DNA of 64,000 bases from contig NZ_WIXO01000001.1 of NCBI RefSeq assembly GCF_009709575.1, positions 5,148,001-5,212,000 of the forward strand, in the 5' to 3' direction. The notes under the pieces are model-generated. The model had not been told where the DNA came from. It saw only the letters and a list, made by a program, of their open reading frames with translations, and searched no databases. Source of the DNA: Streptomyces taklimakanensis (lineage in GTDB: Bacteria; Actinomycetota; Actinomycetes; Streptomycetales; Streptomycetaceae). Position numbers and translations under genes: made by a program. Shown piece after piece: positions 8,971 through 16,955 of the stretch. Each line of letters opens with the position of its first letter. Position 1 is the first letter of the stretch.

Positions 8971-9857
8971 CCGTAACCTCCCGGGGCGAAGGAACACTGG
9001 TGGCCGAGCGAGTGGAAGAACGCGGAGAGCTCCCCCTTCAGGGCGGGGGCGGGACGGCGCGTGAAGAGGTAGCCGACCAGGCAGCCGGTGTGCGCGACGA
9101 AGACGCCGTCGGCGCCGAACTCCTCCCGGCGCGCCAGCACGGGCTCGAAGGTCGCCTTGGGCAGCACCTCCTGGGAGAGGACGGCGCTGGTGGTCGCGGC
9201 GCGGGCCACGGCCGCCGGATCGGCCGCCGAGAACCCCTTGAGCAGGTCGTCCAGGCAGCGTTCGTACTCCGGCGCCCGCCGTCGGTAGTGCCGTACCAGC
9301 AGCGGTGTGACGGCGGCGGTGTCCACGGCGCCGGCCTCCGTGACGAAGGCGGTGTGGAAGCCGACGGCGGTGCCCAACCGCCGCACCAGGCGGTGCCGGC
9401 CGCTGAGGTAGAGCGCGAACTCGTCGAGGAAGACGCTGTCCGCCCGTTCGATCGCGGACAGCACCCCGAGCACCACACGCGGGTCGTACGGCAGGGAGAA
9501 GACCCGGCACAGACAGCGCAGCGTCGCCACGACGTCGGCCGTGGAACTGGCCATGCCCACCCCGACCCGCAACTCGGAGCGGACGCTCCACCTGCCCGGT
9601 GGCAGCGTCAGACCGTGGTGCGCCAGGAACAGTTCGACGGCCTTCGCGGACTTCTCGCCGGGAGGCAGCGGGTTCCGCGGTCCTTCGGGATCCGGCGTGA
9701 AATAGACCCAGGAGTGCCGGTCGACGGGGAAGGAGACCAGGGCGATCTCCGGCTCGCCCGTCCGGGGGAGCGGCCCCTGGAACAGCTCGCCCAGGGTGCC
9801 GTGGCACACCCCCGAAAAGACCCGGGGCGGAGGTCTGCCGTCTGACTGGGGCGGCAT
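8967..9857 (-). CDS. GHMP kinase, L-threonine kinase (PduX)-like
   Basis: A 296-residue GHMP-superfamily kinase. The family ATP motif is RVGVGMASSTADV (97-109) and the N-terminal box is CHGTLGELFQG (18-28), which is shared with PduX L-threonine kinases. PduX makes L-threonine O-3-phosphate for the cobalamin nucleotide loop. The ATG at 9857 is six bases after GGAAGG. It is the first gene of a tight set (kinase, PLP enzyme, ATP-grasp) joined by GTGA overlaps. A cobalamin-related role is possible because both flanking operons import cobalamin. However, the PLP partner is not CobD-like, so activation of a hydroxy-amino acid for beta-replacement is at least as likely. Confidence 0.78.
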   Translation of the reverse strand: MPPQSDGRPPPRVFSGVCHGTLGELFQGPLPRTGEPEIALVSFPVDRHSWVYFTPDPEGPRNPLPPGEKSAKAVELFLAHHGLTLPPGRWSVRSELRVGVGMASSTADVVATLRCLCRVFSLPYDPRVVLGVLSAIERADSVFLDEFALYLSGRHRLVRRLGTAVGFHTAFVTEAGAVDTAAVTPLLVRHYRRRAPEYERCLDDLLKGFSAADPAAVARAATTSAVLSQEVLPKATFEPVLARREEFGADGVFVAHTGCLVGYLFTRRPAPALKGELSAFFHSLGHQCSFAPGGYG

Positions 9858-9993
9858 CGAACACCTTCCGTGCGTGGGGGGGCGTGTGAAGGTGGTGCGG
9901 CGGGCGGGGGTGCGGCGGTGCGCGTACGGCAGCGCACGGCGGCGGGCGGAGCGATGACGAGCCACGCGCGCGGGCGCCCGAAGAGCTGATGAC

Positions 9994-10020
9994 ATGGTTG
10001 TGCACATGCGATGGTTGCGC
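9994..10020 (-). promoter_or_regulatory. direct repeat upstream of the kinase operon, possible operator
   Basis: Two near-identical ten-base copies, ATGGTTGTGC (9994-10003) and ATGGTTGCGC (10011-10020), start 17 bases apart in the spacer ahead of the kinase gene. The second is part of the palindrome TTGCGCAA. The region is richer in A/T than its surroundings and could be an operator. No regulator gene is adjacent. Confidence 0.35.
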
Positions 10021-10105
10021 AATAAGGGGGACGTGAGACGCGCCGGCCCGGCCCTCCGCGCCGTTCGCTGCCCCGGCGGCGGGCGTGCGCCGCCAAGGCG
10101 CGGAC

Positions 10106-11395
10106 TCAGCCGGCGGCCCCGGCCTCCGGGGCGGCTTCGGGCACCGGGCCCGGCCGGCGGGAGAAATGGCGGGAGCCGGGCACCAGTGCGGCCGCGGCCG
10201 GTGCGGCGAAACAGGCCAACGCGCAGCCGAGGAGGACCTGCCGGGCGCCGAAGGCGTCGATGGCCGGGGCGATCAGGACGAGCCCCAACGGGGCGAGACC
10301 GTAGGAGAGCAGGAAGTCCAGGGAGGAGACCCGGGCCAGCTTGTCGGGCGCCACCTCGCGCTGGGTGGCGGTGAACCAGGGCACGTTGAACAGTTCGATC
10401 CCCACCCCGGCGACGGCGTAGGCGGCCATCACCACGGCGGGGTGGACGGGGAACACCAGGCTGAGCGGGGCGAAACCGTAGGCGGCCAACCCGGCCAGGG
10501 CGGACCAGCCCTGGGAGCGCGGCCGCCGGCGCGCGACGACGAGCGCGCCCGCCAGGGCGCCCGCGGTGTAGGCCGTCATGGCACCGGCCAGCACCACCTC
10601 GGTGCCGTACGCGTCACGGCTGACCAGGGGCAGGGCGACGCCGGTGGCGGAGTAACCGGTGGCGATGACGGTCGTCAGAGCGGCGAGGCCGGCGACGAAC
10701 CAGGGGTGCCCGCGGGCCTCGCGTACCCCGTCGGCGAACTCGGTCGTGAACGGGACCCGCCGAGGCCGCCCGGCGGCGGACGCGCCCCCGGCCCCGCCCC
10801 CCGGGGCGAGGGCGGCGACGCACCAGAGCCCTCCGATCCCCAGCAGCAGCGCCCGGGTGTCGAGGAAGGCGGCGAGCAGGGCGGTCAGCGACGGTCCGGC
10901 GAGTGTGGTGACGCGCACGGCCAGGGTCATGGCGGCGTTGGCCTGCCGTCTGCGGTCGACGTCGACGACCTCGGCGGTCAGGGCCTGGAAAGCGGGCCGG
11001 CAGGCGCCCTGTCCCGCGCCGGCCAGGGCGGCGGCCGTGGCCGCGGCCAGCGGTGAACGTCCCAACCCGGCGGCGAGCAGGGGGGACGAGGCCGCCGCGA
11101 CCAGCCCCGCCCACAGGATGACGCGGCGGCGGGAGTGCCGGTCGGCCAGGACGCCGCCGACGGGCACGGCCACGAGGAACCCCACGGTGCGGGCGGCGAG
11201 GAGGAGGCCGAGGTCGGCGGCGGTGAGCGCCCGGTCGAGGACCGCCAGCCCCAGGACGAAGGGCAGGGCCCAGGTGGCCAGGCCGGACGCCGTGGCGCCC
11301 GACCACAGCCGCAGGAAGGCGACGTCGCGCAGGACGGACCGCCGGCGCGTCGGGGTGGGTCCAAAGGCGGCGGCCGGTGCGGGTGGGGTCGGCAC
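10106..11395 (-). CDS. MFS transporter, probable exporter
   Basis: A 429-residue major-facilitator protein with about twelve hydrophobic segments. The loop 2-3 motif appears as GGVLADRHSRRRV, the standard MFS motif A. The layout fits the drug and metabolite exporter group with a short cytosolic N-terminus (FLRLWSGATASGLATWALPF starts helix 1). The GTG at 11395 has AGGAG eight bases ahead. It lies about 250 bases upstream of the kinase operon on the same strand, and the two may share regulation. Export of the cluster product or self-resistance is the simplest guess (inference). The long C-terminal tail after the last helix has no recognised domain. Confidence 0.8.
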   Translation of the reverse strand: MPTPPAPAAAFGPTPTRRRSVLRDVAFLRLWSGATASGLATWALPFVLGLAVLDRALTAADLGLLLAARTVGFLVAVPVGGVLADRHSRRRVILWAGLVAAASSPLLAAGLGRSPLAAATAAALAGAGQGACRPAFQALTAEVVDVDRRRQANAAMTLAVRVTTLAGPSLTALLAAFLDTRALLLGIGGLWCVAALAPGGGAGGASAAGRPRRVPFTTEFADGVREARGHPWFVAGLAALTTVIATGYSATGVALPLVSRDAYGTEVVLAGAMTAYTAGALAGALVVARRRPRSQGWSALAGLAAYGFAPLSLVFPVHPAVVMAAYAVAGVGIELFNVPWFTATQREVAPDKLARVSSLDFLLSYGLAPLGLVLIAPAIDAFGARQVLLGCALACFAAPAAAALVPGSRHFSRRPGPVPEAAPEAGAAG

Positions 11396-11550
11396 GGTGT
11401 GGGCTCCTGTCGTTCGTGGCTCCGGTCGGCGGCTCGCACGGCACCGGGGAACCGTCGGGGGAGGCGCGTCCTCGGCGGTCCCGCCCGGCGGGGCGCGGCA
11501 TCCGACGCCGTCGAGAGCCCACGCCCACGCCTGCTGCGCATCGACCGTTG

Positions 11551-11567
11551 TTGCGGTCGGCTTGCAG
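11551..11567. promoter_or_regulatory. degenerate Nur-box-like motif upstream of the MFS gene
   Basis: TTGCGG, five bases, then TTGCAG resembles the TTGCAA-N5-TTGCAA pattern of nickel regulator Nur boxes with three mismatches in the half-sites. It lies about 155 bases upstream of the MFS start. A perfect version occurs in this window ahead of nikA. The match may be chance. Confidence 0.25.
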
Positions 11568-11606
11568 CAGGGGCGAGAGGATGCGTACCCGGCCCGGTCG
11601 ACGACC

Positions 11607-11628
11607 ACGCCGCCCCCGGGGGCGGCGT
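11607..11628 (-). terminator. hairpin after the second btuFCD operon
   Basis: A perfect GC-only palindrome with 11-base arms (ACGCCGCCCCC and its complement) sits just after the stop of the second btuD. It has no loop beyond the centre and no T-tract, as is common for actinomycete terminators. Confidence 0.55.
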
Positions 11629-11637
11629 CACCGGACG

Positions 11638-12414
11638 TCAGCCGGGCGGCAACGTGCCCAGGAACCGGACGTGGGGACGGCCGTCGGGTCCCAGGGGCGC
11701 GACGGTGGCGCGCACGCGGTAGACGTCCGCGATGAGCTCCTCGGTGAGGACGTCCCCGGGCGTGCCGTGGGCCACCACGCGGCCTTGCCGCAGCACCAGG
11801 AGGTCGTCGCAGTACATCGCGGCCAGGTTCAGGTCGTGCAGGGCGACGACGGTGGTGACGGGCAGGGCGGTCACCAGGGTCAGCAGGTCGAGTTGGTGCT
11901 GGACGTCCAGATGGTTGGTCGGTTCGTCCAGCAGGAGTTCGCGGGGCTGCTGGGCGAGGGCACGGGCGATCTGAACGCGCTGGCGCTCACCGCCGGAGAG
12001 GGTGCGCCAGGCGCGTTCCGCCTGATCGGTCAGCCCGCACCGTTCCAGAGCGGTGCGGACGGCCCGCTCGTCGGCCGGCGAGGCCGGCGCCCAGGGACGT
12101 CGGTGCGGAACGCGGCCCAGGCGCACGACGTCGGCGACGGTCAACTCCACCTGGGTGTCGACCTGCTGCTCGACGACGGCCACGCGCCGGGCGATCGCCC
12201 GGCGGCTCAGCTCGCCGAGCGGACGTCCGTCGAGCGTGACCACCCCACAGGCGGGGGCGAGGACGCCGGCGAGCAGACGCAGCAGCGTGGACTTGCCCGA
12301 ACCGTTCGGTCCCAGCACACCGGTCGTCCCCCTGGGGCGCAGGGCGAGGTCGACCCCGTCCAGGATCAGTCGCCCGCCGGCCGAGCGGGAGATCCGCTCG
12401 GCGCGGAGCGTCAC
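11638..12414 (-). CDS. btuD: ABC transporter ATP-binding protein, cobalamin uptake system 2
   Basis: A 258-residue FecE/BtuD-type ATPase. It has Walker A GPNGSGKST, Q-loop VEQQVDTQVELTV, signature LSGGERQR, Walker B LLLDEPTNHLD and switch VALHDLNLAAMYCD. The GTG start overlaps the permease stop (GTGA), and the longer frame upstream is a shadow. It is related to the ATPase of system 1 but clearly divergent and lacks that protein's low-complexity tail. It powers the adjacent permease. Cobalamin specificity rests on the riboswitch ahead of the operon. Confidence 0.85.
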   Translation of the reverse strand: MTLRAERISRSAGGRLILDGVDLALRPRGTTGVLGPNGSGKSTLLRLLAGVLAPACGVVTLDGRPLGELSRRAIARRVAVVEQQVDTQVELTVADVVRLGRVPHRRPWAPASPADERAVRTALERCGLTDQAERAWRTLSGGERQRVQIARALAQQPRELLLDEPTNHLDVQHQLDLLTLVTALPVTTVVALHDLNLAAMYCDDLLVLRQGRVVAHGTPGDVLTEELIADVYRVRATVAPLGPDGRPHVRFLGTLPPG

Positions 12415-13460
12415 GACGCCCCCCGCAGACCCCGGGTGCGGTACAGGACGAGGACGAACGCCGGGACGCCGACCAGCGAGGTCACCACCCCCACCGGCAC
12501 CTCCTGCGGATCCAGGACGGTGCGGGCCAGGGTGTCGGCCCACACCAGGAACACCGCCCCGGCCAGCGCGCAGGCCGGCAGCAGCCGACCGTGGCCGGGG
12601 CCGGTCAGCGCTCGGGCGGCGTGCGGCAGCACCAGGCCGACGAAGCCGATGGCTCCGGCGCTGCTGACGAGCGCGCCGGTCAGCAGGGCGGTGGCGCACA
12701 GCAGCACCAGCCGGGTGCGGGCGACGGAGACCCCGAGCGAGGCCGCGGCGTCCTGCCCGAAGGCGAACGCGTCCAGGGCGCGGGCGTGCCCCAGGCACAC
12801 CAGCAGGACCACCGCCAGAACGGACAGGCACAGCCACACGTCCGTCCAGCCCGCGCCGCCCAGCGAGCCGAGCAGCCAGAACAGCACCCCACGGGTGGTC
12901 TCCGCGTCGGCCGCCGTCATCACCACGAAGGAGGTGAGCGCCGAGAACAACTGCATCGCCGCGACACCGGAGAGCACCACCCGGTCCGTGCCGCCTCCCA
13001 GGGTGTGACTGAGCAGCAGCACCAGCGCGAAGGAGCAGACCGCGCCCGCGAACGCCCCGCCGGAGACCGACAACACGCCGCCCCCGGCGCCGAGCACGAC
13101 CACCACCACGGCTCCGGTCGAGGCCCCCGAGGAGACGCCCAGGACGAAGGGGTCGGCGAGCGGGTTGCGCAGCAGCGACTGCATCACCGCCCCGCACACG
13201 GCCAGTCCGGCCCCGCACCCGGCCGCCAGCAGGGTGCGCGGCAGCCGCAGGTCCCACACGATCCCGTCCCGCAGCGGGGTCAGGTGCGAGGTCCCCCAGC
13301 CCAGGCGGGCCGCGATCGCCGACCACACGTCGCCGACGCCGATGGCCGCCGGACCGATGGTGACGGTCACGGCGACGGAGGCGCACAGCGCGGCGAGCCC
13401 GACCGCCCACACCAGGACGCCGCGTCCGGTCCGTCCGATCGGAGGTATGCCGCCGGTCAC
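12411..13460 (-). CDS. btuC: FecCD/BtuC-family ABC permease, cobalamin uptake system 2
   Basis: A 349-residue polytopic permease. Family blocks are LRLPRTLLAAGCGAGLAVCG, QSLLRNPLADPFVLGVSSGA, GAIGFVGLVLPHAARALTG and PQEVPVGVVTSLVGVPAFV. Unlike system 1, a normal N-terminal extension precedes helix 1. The GTG at 13460 overlaps the binding-protein stop by four bases. It should form the channel for corrinoid entry with the downstream ATPase. Confidence 0.86.
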   Translation of the reverse strand: MTGGIPPIGRTGRGVLVWAVGLAALCASVAVTVTIGPAAIGVGDVWSAIAARLGWGTSHLTPLRDGIVWDLRLPRTLLAAGCGAGLAVCGAVMQSLLRNPLADPFVLGVSSGASTGAVVVVVLGAGGGVLSVSGGAFAGAVCSFALVLLLSHTLGGGTDRVVLSGVAAMQLFSALTSFVVMTAADAETTRGVLFWLLGSLGGAGWTDVWLCLSVLAVVLLVCLGHARALDAFAFGQDAAASLGVSVARTRLVLLCATALLTGALVSSAGAIGFVGLVLPHAARALTGPGHGRLLPACALAGAVFLVWADTLARTVLDPQEVPVGVVTSLVGVPAFVLVLYRTRGLRGAS

Positions 13461-14497
13461 TCGGCGAGCCCGTACGCGCGCAGCGCCGCGGCCACCTTCT
13501 CCACGCCCTCGACGGTGCGCACGGTCGGGTTCATGGCCTGGCCGCCGAGCAGGACGTACCGCTTGTTCCGGACGGCGTCCATGGTGCGGGTGACCGGGTG
13601 GGACTCCAGGAACTCGATCTTCTTCTCCGCGCTCTCGGCCGTCTGCGACCTGCGGGTGAGGTCGCCGATCACCAGGACGTCGGGGTCGCGGTCGGCGACG
13701 GTCTCCCAGTTGACCTGGGGCCACTCCTCGCGGCTGTCGTCGAAGACGTTCTCCGCGCCGAGCGCGCGGGTGATGACACCGGGGGCGCCGCAACAGCCCG
13801 CCATGTAGGGGGCTTCGGAGTTGGCGAACCAGTACAGGAGCGTCACGCCGGAGGCGTCGACGCCCGAGGTGGCCTCCTCGACGCGCGCCCTGAGGTCGGA
13901 GACGAGCCTCTCGCCGCGCTCCTCGACCCCGAACACCCGGGCCAGGTCGCGGATCTCGCCGTAGACCGTCTCCAGGGTCAGCGGGGCGGTGCGCACGCCG
14001 TCGCCGTCGCCGCTGTTGTCCTTGCCGGTGCAGTCGGCGGGGGAGAGGTAGGTGGGCACACCGAGGTCCTCGAACCGCTCGCGGGTGGCCACGCCCCCCT
14101 TGCCGAGCGTGGAGGCGAAGGAGGCGGCGACGAAGTCGGGCTCGGCGGCCAGCACTTTCTCGAAGGACGGGGTGTCGTCGGCGAGTCTGGGCACCGCCGC
14201 GCCCGCCGTCGCCAGCGCTTCGGGTAGCGGGTCGGTCCAGGTGGCGGTGCCGACCATCCGGTCGGCGAGACCGAGGGAGAGCAGGATCTCGGTGGTGCCC
14301 TGGTTCAACGAGACGGCTCGCCGCGGTGCGGCGGCGATCTCCACCGTCCGCCCGCAGTTGTCGAGCGTCACCGGGTGGCCGCTCTCCCCCCGCGGCGACG
14401 ACGGAGGCGGCGAGGACACGCCCTGAGCGCAGCCGGCCAGGAGCGCGACTCCCGACAGGAGCAGGACGGAACGGCGGACGAGGCGCGCGATCGGCAC
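13457..14497 (-). CDS. btuF: cobalamin-binding lipoprotein, BtuF-like, system 2
   Basis: A 346-residue class III binding lipoprotein. The signal peptide is short, with an RLVRRSVLLLSGVALLAGC lipobox. The binding domain has LSLGLADRMVGTATW, AAEPDFVAASFASTLGKGG and the usual long inter-lobe helix near AADPDVLVIGD-like residues (DRDPDVLVIGDL). The GTG at 14497 follows GGGGAAG. It is first in the operon, downstream of a clear cobalamin riboswitch. The paired cysteines in MAGCCGAPGV may be ligands or a disulfide; I cannot decide. Confidence 0.86.
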   Translation of the reverse strand: MPIARLVRRSVLLLSGVALLAGCAQGVSSPPPSSPRGESGHPVTLDNCGRTVEIAAAPRRAVSLNQGTTEILLSLGLADRMVGTATWTDPLPEALATAGAAVPRLADDTPSFEKVLAAEPDFVAASFASTLGKGGVATRERFEDLGVPTYLSPADCTGKDNSGDGDGVRTAPLTLETVYGEIRDLARVFGVEERGERLVSDLRARVEEATSGVDASGVTLLYWFANSEAPYMAGCCGAPGVITRALGAENVFDDSREEWPQVNWETVADRDPDVLVIGDLTRRSQTAESAEKKIEFLESHPVTRTMDAVRNKRYVLLGGQAMNPTVRTVEGVEKVAAALRAYGLAE

Positions 14498-14579
14498 GGA
14501 ACTTCCCCAGGTGTCGGGGGCTCGTACGCGAAGCCCCGTCGGACAGTGCCCCTCCACCGCGGGACGTACCGGGCGGAGG

Positions 14580-14745
14580 CCGCCAGCAGGTCTTCGGACT
14601 CGGGATCACCCGGACGAGGCGCCTTCCCGGACCGCGACAGCCGTCCAGTGGCCGATGCCCCACCCGTCACCCTCACCGCTGCGCGTCAGCTCCGGATTCG
14701 CACCGGATTCCCTGACCCACGCACGTGGGTTCGACTGGCCTCGGC
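14580..14745 (-). promoter_or_regulatory. cobalamin riboswitch upstream of the second btuFCD operon
   Basis: On the minus strand the leader shows GGGAATCCGGTGCGAATCCG, then CGCAGCGG, GGCCACTGG and the B12 box CGAGTCCGAAGACCTGC, in the order of the cobalamin riboswitch. It ends about 80 bases before the lipoprotein start codon. It is closer to consensus than the first element. Edges are approximate. Confidence 0.92.
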
Positions 14746-14840
14746 AAATTACCACAGGGAGCGGAGACGCCCGGACGCGCGCCGACCGCGCCGATCCGTC
14801 CGAGCGCGGGCGCACCGACGGCGCGGGCGCCGGAAGCGGT

Positions 14841-14871
14841 GTGGCGCGGCGGCTCGGGGCCGCCGCGCCAC
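14841..14871 (-). terminator. hairpin terminator after the xylanase gene
   Basis: A perfect 13-base inverted repeat (GTGGCGCGGCGGC at 14841-14853, complement at 14859-14871) with a five-base loop sits 27 bases after the xylanase stop. Confidence 0.7.
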
Positions 14872-14897
14872 GGGTGCGGTGCTTCAGGGGGCGGGGG

Positions 14898-15932
14898 TCA
14901 GCCCGCGCTACAGGAGACCGTCGGCCAGGTCCAGTTGCCGTTGTGTCTGATGGTGACGCCCCAGTTGTTGCCGTTGCCGTTGGGCCTGGCGGTCAGTACC
15001 TGGCTGCTGGGCCAGTTGGCGCTGATGTTCCAGGTGGCGATGATCTCGGCGGGGGACGGGACGTTCATCGTCACGGTCCAGTTGCTGGAGCCGGACACCG
15101 AGACGTTGAGGTTGTACCGGTCGTCCCACCTGTCTCCCGCGGACAGGGTCGCGGTGCAGCCGCCACCGCCACCGCCACCACCGCCGCCACCGCCGCCACC
15201 ACCGCCGGTGCCGCCCACGGTGATGTTGGAGCTGCCGCTGCTCTGGTAGCCCTCGGTCGCCATGATCATGTAGTCGTGGCTGCCCAGGTTCATCCCGTGA
15301 CGGGCCCACGCGTCGAAGTGGTTGCCGGTGGTGATGGTTCCGCCCGTCCGCTTCGACTGCCGGACGCTCCAGAACTGCTTGAAGGTCTTGGTGCCCTCGA
15401 TGGAAGGAGCGTTGTACCGCGTCGTCTCGTAGATGTCGTAGGTGCCGCCGTCGCTGGTGACCGTGCCCTTGTACGTCCCCGTGGGCCGGTAGGTGCCCCA
15501 GTTGTCGACGATGTAGTACTCCACGAGCGGGTTCCTCGACCACCCGTAGAGGGTCAGGTACGCGTTGCCGGACGGGTTGAAGCTGCCCGAGTAGGTCACG
15601 GTCCGGCGTCCGCCGGTGCTCCAGCCCTTGCCGATGACGAAGTTGCCGGTGTTGCGCCAGGAGGTGCTGTAGTTGCCGCCGGATCCCATGGTCGCGGAGA
15701 CCGTCCCGGGGGCGTCGGTCCAGAACGAGTAGAAGTAGCCGTTGTGGGTGCCGGTCTGGTTCGAGGTGATGGTCTGGGCGTGGGCGGCTCCGGGCGGGAG
15801 CGCCGCGGTCGCGATCAACGCGGCGCAGGCACTGCCGATGAGCAGCCTGAGGCGACCGAATCCGCGCCTCTTGGGCAGCAGCCTGGTGAGGCCGAGTCCG
15901 CGTCTCTTCCGGCGGGGTGGAGCGTCGTTCAC
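14898..15932 (-). CDS. secreted GH11 endo-1,4-beta-xylanase with CBM2
   Basis: A 344-residue secreted enzyme that cleaves xylan. Residues 1-52 are a long arginine-rich signal peptide ending GAAHA; KRRGFGRLRLL inside it resembles a twin-arginine motif. Residues 53-239 are a GH11 jelly roll. The nucleophile Glu is in LVEYYIVDNWG (Glu138) and the acid/base Glu in MATEGYQSSG (Glu227). A linker with 16 consecutive glycines (243-258) joins it to a family 2 carbohydrate-binding module starting at Cys259, with the conserved tryptophans. The GTG start at 15932 is seven bases after GGAGG. It resembles Streptomyces XlnB-type enzymes. It is monocistronic, with its own promoter and terminator. Confidence 0.93.
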   Translation of the reverse strand: MNDAPPRRKRRGLGLTRLLPKRRGFGRLRLLIGSACAALIATAALPPGAAHAQTITSNQTGTHNGYFYSFWTDAPGTVSATMGSGGNYSTSWRNTGNFVIGKGWSTGGRRTVTYSGSFNPSGNAYLTLYGWSRNPLVEYYIVDNWGTYRPTGTYKGTVTSDGGTYDIYETTRYNAPSIEGTKTFKQFWSVRQSKRTGGTITTGNHFDAWARHGMNLGSHDYMIMATEGYQSSGSSNITVGGTGGGGGGGGGGGGGGGGCTATLSAGDRWDDRYNLNVSVSGSSNWTVTMNVPSPAEIIATWNISANWPSSQVLTARPNGNGNNWGVTIRHNGNWTWPTVSCSAG

Positions 15933-16142
15933 GTGCGTGCCTCCTCTTCCTGAGGGCCGGCGTGATGCCAGGCAGCGCGTACGGCGCGGCGGGGTGCTCG
16001 GCGGCCGGTGTGGGGACGGCCACCGCGTGCCGGCGTCGTACGACGACGGTGGGGCTCAACCGGTCGTCGTTCGGTCGACGACCGAAGGAGCGGGTCGCGG
16101 GGGCGACCCGGGTCGACAGCGGTGGGGCCTGTCGACGCCGAC

Positions 16143-16171
16143 AGTGTTGAATCGCTCCGTTGGGTTGTCAA
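16143..16171 (-). promoter_or_regulatory. probable promoter of the xylanase gene
   Basis: On the minus strand, TTGACA (16166-16171) and AACACT (16143-16148) are separated by 17 bases, a good vegetative sigma-70-type arrangement. Transcription from here would give an untranslated leader of about 200 bases before the xylanase start. The rest of 15933-16433 holds no gene. Confidence 0.55.
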
Positions 16172-16173
16172 CG

Positions 16174-16196
16174 GTTTCCGCAATGATTACGGAAAC
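16174..16196. promoter_or_regulatory. inverted repeat abutting the xylanase promoter, probable operator
   Basis: GTTTCCG (16174-16180) and CGGAAAC (16190-16196) form a perfect seven-base inverted repeat with a nine-base spacer. It begins two bases beyond the -35 box. The position suits a regulator of xylan utilisation. The regulator gene is not in the window. Confidence 0.5.
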
Positions 16197-16433
16197 TCTC
16201 TGTTGCCGAGGGGTTTCCAGAGGGAGCGTTCTGCCTGATCAATGGGCCCGCTCTGCCGATCTGCTCCAAGAATGGCCGTGTGTGGACCCGTAGCAGAGAT
16301 CATCACCGGAGGCGTGGCGCCGAAATTTCCGATGGGCTTCCGGAACTGTTTCGGGGTGTGTCCGGCTCCGAGGCGCGGCGGACCCCGGCCGCCGCGGGAC
16401 AGGGTCCGCGACGGCCACCCACACCCGAGTCGA

Positions 16434-16697
16434 TCAAGCGTTCGGGGCCTGTCCCGGCTTGCCGTAGCGCTGCTCGAACTTGGCGACCCGGCCCTCCGTG
16501 TCGACGGCGCGGGCCTTGCCGGTGTAGAAGGGGTGGCTCTTCGAGGAGATCTCCACGTCGACGACCGGGTAGACCTGCCCGTCGTCCCACTCGATGGTCT
16601 GGTCGCTGCGCGCGGTCGACCGTGTCAGGAAGGCGTATCCGGCGGACTTGTCACGGAAGACCACGGGGCCGTATTCAGGGTGCTTGTCCTGCTGCAT
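16434..16697 (-). CDS. rpmE2: 50S ribosomal protein L31 type B
   Basis: An 87-residue L31 of the type without the zinc-binding cysteines. It starts MQQDKHPEYGPVVFRDKSAG and includes SSKSHPFYTGKARAVDTEGR, both diagnostic. The ATG at 16697 is preceded by GGGAGGAA; an in-frame extension upstream is not conserved in the family. In actinomycetes this paralogue commonly replaces the zinc-containing L31 when zinc is scarce and is under Zur control. I could not find a convincing Zur box in the 50 bases upstream. It stands alone. Confidence 0.95.
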   Translation of the reverse strand: MQQDKHPEYGPVVFRDKSAGYAFLTRSTARSDQTIEWDDGQVYPVVDVEISSKSHPFYTGKARAVDTEGRVAKFEQRYGKPGQAPNA

Positions 16698-16955
16698 GGC
16701 GATTCCTCCCACTGATGCGTTCATGATCCCAGACATGGCCGCCCTCCGCATGGCGACCGCCGACTCCGCGAACCGGCCGCCGAGGCGGCGGACGGTGCGA
16801 GAGGCTCGGCCACGCGATTCCCGCCCCGGGCGTGGACGGCGCCCGCGCGGCCCGGAGCGAGGAGGAGCACCGGACATGGCAGAAGCCGTGCCGGGTACTC
16901 CTGGCAGCCGGCGGCACACGCCGTCGAGCCATCCCGAACCGCTCTGGAGGAATCG

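Noticed and set aside
16698..16760. A possible Zur box upstream of rpmE2
   Set aside because: Only a weak ATCATGAAC match is present; the palindromic TGAAAATNATTTTCA-type pattern expected for Zur is not there.
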